From NCBI GenBank assembly GCA_964448055.1, contig CAYUVB010000057.1, positions 1-8,431 of the forward strand: a stretch of 8,431 nucleotides of DNA, given 5' to 3'. A program made the translations under genes and the position numbers. Source of the stretch: WANQ01 sp964448055 (lineage in GTDB: Archaea > Thermoproteota > Thermoprotei_A > Sulfolobales > WANQ01). Positions within the stretch are counted from its first letter, which is position 1; each line of letters opens with the position of its first letter. This document shows positions 5,846 through 8,431 of this stretch, piece by piece. The notes under the pieces were generated by a model. It saw only the letters and a program-made list of their open reading frames with translations. It was not told the DNA's origin and made no database searches.

Positions 5846-7705
5846 ATGAGGGTCTGGGAAATAGCACGTAAGCCTAAATATGTTGTAACTAAGAGAGCAT
5901 TGTTAACCTATGTTAGGAGCTTGTTCAAGGAGAGTGGTGAAAGAGTAATACCTGTTGTAAGAGATAAACGTAGTAGTAGGCTTGTAGGCTTTGTTACATG
6001 GATTGAAGCAATAATGGTTACAAGTCATAGGAGTAACATGCTTGTTGGTGAAGCTGCTAGGGATAAGCCGATATTGGTAAGGGATATGGATATACGTGAA
6101 GCATATGATAAACTAGTTGAAGAAAAAGTATGGGCTGCACCAATAGTAGACGACATTGTTAGCGAGAAACTCTTTGGAGTATTATCTATGAGGGATATAA
6201 TTAAGGCATTAAGAGATCAAGGTATTGCACCCAAGGCTGAAAGTGTAGCAGAGGTAATGACTACTGAAGGATTAGATGAAATGCTAGTTACACCCGATGA
6301 AAGAGTCAACAAGGTTTGGAGCAAGTTTGTCTATAGAGCATTACCAGCTGTAATAGTTGTTCGTAGTAAGGAGGAGCCTATTCCAGTAGGTATTGCTACA
6401 CCTAAGGATTTTGTTGACAGTAGTAAATGGTTCTTTCATCGTGAAAGCGAATCCCATATAGTAAGTCCAGCTAAGATAAGTAGAATAATGACACGTGGTG
6501 TAATAGTTGCTACAAAAGATACACCAGTAGATGTAGTAGCAAATATAATGATAGAACATGACTTTACATTACTACCAGTGGTTGATGAGAATGGTCACGT
6601 CATAGGTGTTGTAACACAAGCAGATATAGCTAGAGCATACCTAGAAGGAGCTAAGCCAGGACGTGTACCAGTACCAGTTATACGCTTACCAAAGCCTGTT
6701 GAAGCTAGTGAGCGTGTAACCTATATTACAAGTGATAAAGCACTAGAACAAGTAGCTGTTGTTAAACCAGTAGTGGAAGCATACATAGGTGTTAGAGCAG
6801 AAAACATAGCTTTAGAAGAAATGCCAGCGATACGTATAACCGATACAATAGAACATGCTCGTAAGGAAATGCTCCGTAGGAGAACCAACTACTTAATAGT
6901 ACTTGATGAAGCAGGCGAAATTATAGGGTATGTATCAAAATGGAGTATGCTAAAAGCAATAGCAACTAAAGGACCCATATGGCGTAGAAGAGTTTACGAT
7001 AGATTCTTCATAGACTATATACTAGTAAGAGATGTACCAAGAGTTAGACCAGATACACCAATAGAACAAGTAGCCTACGAAATGCTTAATCGTGGCTCAG
7101 AAATAGCCTTTGTAGTTGATGATGAAGGAAACATCATTGGATATATAACTAAGGACGTAATAATCGAGGCATACGCTAAGAGCCAGGCTGGTAGAGCACT
7201 AGTAGAAAACATAATGACCCCTGGTAGGATAGGAGTAGTACACCCACACCACAGCCTACACCATGTTATAACACGTATGCAGACATTCATGTTAGATGCA
7301 CTAGCAGTATATGATGGTGAAATCCGTGGAGTAATCTCAGCTAATAGACTCCCATTCATGGCCTACGAAGATGCTGCTACAGGTATTAAGACGAGAAGAC
7401 TAATCTGGGTTAGGAAACTAGTAAGGGGAGCAGCAAGACTAGGAAGATATGTTAAGGTCTTACCACTGGTAGCAGTAGATGTCATGGTACCGTTAAAAGA
7501 AACCATACTTAGCAATGAAGATGTTGTAAAAGCAATAGAGTTAATGAACAAGCATAATGTTGATGGAATACCAGTAGTAGATAAAGATGGAAAGCTGCTA
7601 GGAATAGTATGTAAGAACGATATACTAAGAGAGTTAGCTAGAACAGCTAGGTTAAGGATAGAAATAGCGAAGAAGGCTGAAAAGAGGAGAAGAATCGAAG
7701 CATGA
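5846..7705 (+). CDS. Multi-CBS-domain protein (eight CBS repeats, no enzymatic domain seen)
   Basis: A 619-residue, soluble-looking protein that is almost entirely CBS domains, modules that pair into adenine-nucleotide-sensing Bateman units. I place repeats at about 5-60, 66-123, 134-193, 211-266, 320-374, 388-445, 452-507 and 542-598. Each ends in the typical strand-turn-helix: GFVTWIE (48-54), GVLSMRD (111-117), GIATPKD (182-188), GVVTQAD (254-260), GYVSKWS (361-367), GYITKDV (432-438), GVISANR (495-501) and GIVCKND (586-592). The Asp that usually contacts the ligand ribose is present in repeats 2, 3, 4 and 8 and replaced in 1, 5, 6 and 7. Less typical linkers lie at about 267-319 and 508-541, the latter rich in Arg, as is the C-terminal tail (602-619, many Lys/Arg). 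Most CBS proteins have two or four repeats. The function is presumably sensing or regulatory; ligand and partner are unknown. It has its own promoter candidate. Confidence 0.88.
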   Translation: MRVWEIARKPKYVVTKRALLTYVRSLFKESGERVIPVVRDKRSSRLVGFVTWIEAIMVTSHRSNMLVGEAARDKPILVRDMDIREAYDKLVEEKVWAAPIVDDIVSEKLFGVLSMRDIIKALRDQGIAPKAESVAEVMTTEGLDEMLVTPDERVNKVWSKFVYRALPAVIVVRSKEEPIPVGIATPKDFVDSSKWFFHRESESHIVSPAKISRIMTRGVIVATKDTPVDVVANIMIEHDFTLLPVVDENGHVIGVVTQADIARAYLEGAKPGRVPVPVIRLPKPVEASERVTYITSDKALEQVAVVKPVVEAYIGVRAENIALEEMPAIRITDTIEHARKEMLRRRTNYLIVLDEAGEIIGYVSKWSMLKAIATKGPIWRRRVYDRFFIDYILVRDVPRVRPDTPIEQVAYEMLNRGSEIAFVVDDEGNIIGYITKDVIIEAYAKSQAGRALVENIMTPGRIGVVHPHHSLHHVITRMQTFMLDALAVYDGEIRGVISANRLPFMAYEDAATGIKTRRLIWVRKLVRGAARLGRYVKVLPLVAVDVMVPLKETILSNEDVVKAIELMNKHNVDGIPVVDKDGKLLGIVCKNDILRELARTARLRIEIAKKAEKRRRIEA

Positions 7706-7711
7706 TAATAG

Positions 7712-8335
7712 TTATCTAATCCTCATCCATAACTCATACAAGTTTCTTAGATCTTCTACCGGATTCTTTGAATAGTCTACTCTTAAGTCTATAATACGAT
7801 CATAGCCATAACCATAAACAGGGTGCTCACCAACAACTAGTAGACATGCACTCCTATCACCACGTATATCACCACCAGCATCATGTGCTCTTTGGAGAGC
7901 TGATATTATTCGTTCAGATAAACTACCGGATGATTCCTCATAACCCTTACAAAGCTCCTTAACAACACTTTTGGATGCAAGCATATTTCCTACGCAAACA
8001 TACCCCTTACCTACAACCTCGCCATAATGACGTGGAACATTATGTCCCGTATGAGCGACAGCTTCGCCATTTATTGATACAACACCTATTTGCCTCATGG
8101 AAGGTGCTTCATCTCTCCTTAAAGCTTCATCTAAAGCCTTACGAGGAGACCATCCTCTCTCTAAGAACTCTAAGACCCATTTGCCGATTAGCGGGTTAGT
8201 GTATGCTTGAGTAACCACTCCTCCTACACCTGCACGAGCCCAAGGAACTCTTGATCCAACGGCAATGCTGCCACTAACAACACCGATGCCTATTAGTCTA
8301 CTCTCCATGTCGACAACGATTATACTATAAGTCAA
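7712..8335 (-). CDS. DUF1028 family protein (Ntn-hydrolase-like fold)
   Basis: A 207-residue cytoplasmic protein matching the DUF1028 family (recalled as PF06267, placed in the Ntn-hydrolase superfamily). Its biochemical role is not established. Family hallmarks are an N-terminal MTYSIIVVD strand, VGSRVPWARAGVGGVVTQAYTNP-like sequence spanning 26-48, a GW-SP-KALDEAL helix (61-72), RQIGVV (81-86), AHTG (94-97), GNMLA (116-120), AGGDIRGDRSACLLV (133-147) and a C-terminal VDYSKNPVEDLRNLYEL (186-202). If the initiator Met is removed, Thr2 would be N-terminal, a residue type used as nucleophile in Ntn hydrolases; that is inference. The gene begins with TTG. AGGTGG, read on this strand at 8349-8344, lies 8 bases upstream and supports it. 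It converges with the CBS gene, with 6 bases between the stops. No linked hydrolase or transporter suggests a substrate. Confidence 0.92.
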   Translation of the reverse strand: MTYSIIVVDMESRLIGIGVVSGSIAVGSRVPWARAGVGGVVTQAYTNPLIGKWVLEFLERGWSPRKALDEALRRDEAPSMRQIGVVSINGEAVAHTGHNVPRHYGEVVGKGYVCVGNMLASKSVVKELCKGYEESSGSLSERIISALQRAHDAGGDIRGDRSACLLVVGEHPVYGYGYDRIIDLRVDYSKNPVEDLRNLYELWMRIR

Positions 8336-8343
8336 CCACTAAA

Positions 8344-8349
8344 CCACCT
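8344..8349 (-). promoter_or_regulatory. Ribosome binding site deciding the TTG start of the DUF1028 gene
   Basis: On the minus strand this reads AGGTGG, 8 bases before the TTG whose first base is 8335. There is no in-frame ATG nearby, and the family's usual MT[FY]SI start falls exactly here. Confidence 0.6.
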
Positions 8350-8372
8350 AAGAAAGACATTTAGGAAGTTCG

Positions 8373-8382
8373 TTTAAATAAA
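8373..8382. promoter_or_regulatory. TATA element usable on both strands (DUF1028 gene leftward, possible transcript rightward)
   Basis: The plus strand reads TTTAAATAAA and the minus strand TTTATTTAAA; both resemble archaeal TATA boxes. Leftward, transcription would begin near 8351, just before the AGGTGG site of the DUF1028 gene. Rightward, it would begin near 8403, at the edge of a G+C-rich segment. Confidence 0.5.
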
Positions 8383-8406
8383 CCCTACTGTAGAGAAGAA
8401 AGTATA

Positions 8407-8431
8407 GGCGGGGGTCAGCTCCAGGGACACC
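8407..8431. other. G+C-rich segment at the window edge, possible start of a structured RNA gene (unidentified)
   Basis: 19 of the last 25 bases are G or C, beginning GGCGGGGGTCAG, while the rest of the window is clearly A+T-rich. In A+T-rich hyperthermophiles such islands are usually stable RNA genes. A TATA element lies about 25-30 bases upstream on the plus strand. I could not fit it to a tRNA, 5S, 16S or SRP RNA start, and it is cut by the window, so a G+C-rich coding start remains possible. Confidence 0.3.

Noticed and set aside
7075..7359. Minus-strand open frame of 94 codons inside the CBS gene
   Set aside because: It is antisense to clear CBS repeats 6-7, with low-complexity Ser/Thr/Ile-rich sequence and no ribosome binding site considered convincing.
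7975..8199. Plus-strand open frame of 74 codons opposite the DUF1028 gene
   Set aside because: It is fully covered by conserved DUF1028 motifs on the other strand.
8407..8431. Start of a tRNA gene
   Set aside because: With GCGGGGG as acceptor and T as base 8, the following bases do not form a normal D-arm, and only about 25 bases are present. It is kept only as an unidentified G+C-rich segment.

Overview
The window looks like a chromosomal segment of a hyperthermophilic archaeon, most likely a crenarchaeote (Thermoproteota) of a Desulfurococcales-like lineage. The sequence is A+T-rich. Arginine is written mainly as AGA, AGG and CGT, and ATA is a common isoleucine codon. Start codons include GTG and TTG. 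GGTG-type Shine-Dalgarno sites and TATA-like boxes precede several genes. It encodes a Hel308 DNA helicase, an archaeal hallmark. I cannot name the genus. No rRNA, CRISPR array, insertion sequence or phage gene was seen.

Positions 94-2835 hold a compact three-gene operon with overlapping ends for an energy-coupling-factor (ECF) vitamin/cofactor importer: a substrate-binding S component, a fused double ABC ATPase, and a transmembrane T component. The order S-AA'-T matches a dedicated (group I) ECF transporter. The ATPase and T component both lack canonical forms of the motifs that couple them in characterised ECF systems.

Positions 2950-5139 encode a complete Hel308-type helicase with all superfamily 2 motifs, a ratchet domain and C-terminal helix-hairpin-helix DNA-binding motifs. 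Positions 5225-5710 encode a small unassigned membrane protein. Positions 5846-7705 encode a 619-residue protein that I read as eight consecutive CBS domains (four Bateman modules) with no catalytic or transporter domain. A 9-bp inverted repeat overlaps its probable TATA box.

On the minus strand, 7712-8335 encodes a DUF1028 (Ntn-hydrolase-like) protein that converges tail to tail with the CBS gene across 6 bp. Upstream of it is a TATA element readable on both strands. The last 25 bases of the window turn abruptly G+C-rich, which in such an A+T-rich hyperthermophile suggests the start of a structured RNA gene cut by the window edge. Apart from the ECF operon, the genes look like independent transcription units, each with its own ribosome binding site and most with a TATA candidate. 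The octo-CBS protein, its operator-like repeat and the divergent ECF coupling motifs are the least ordinary elements.
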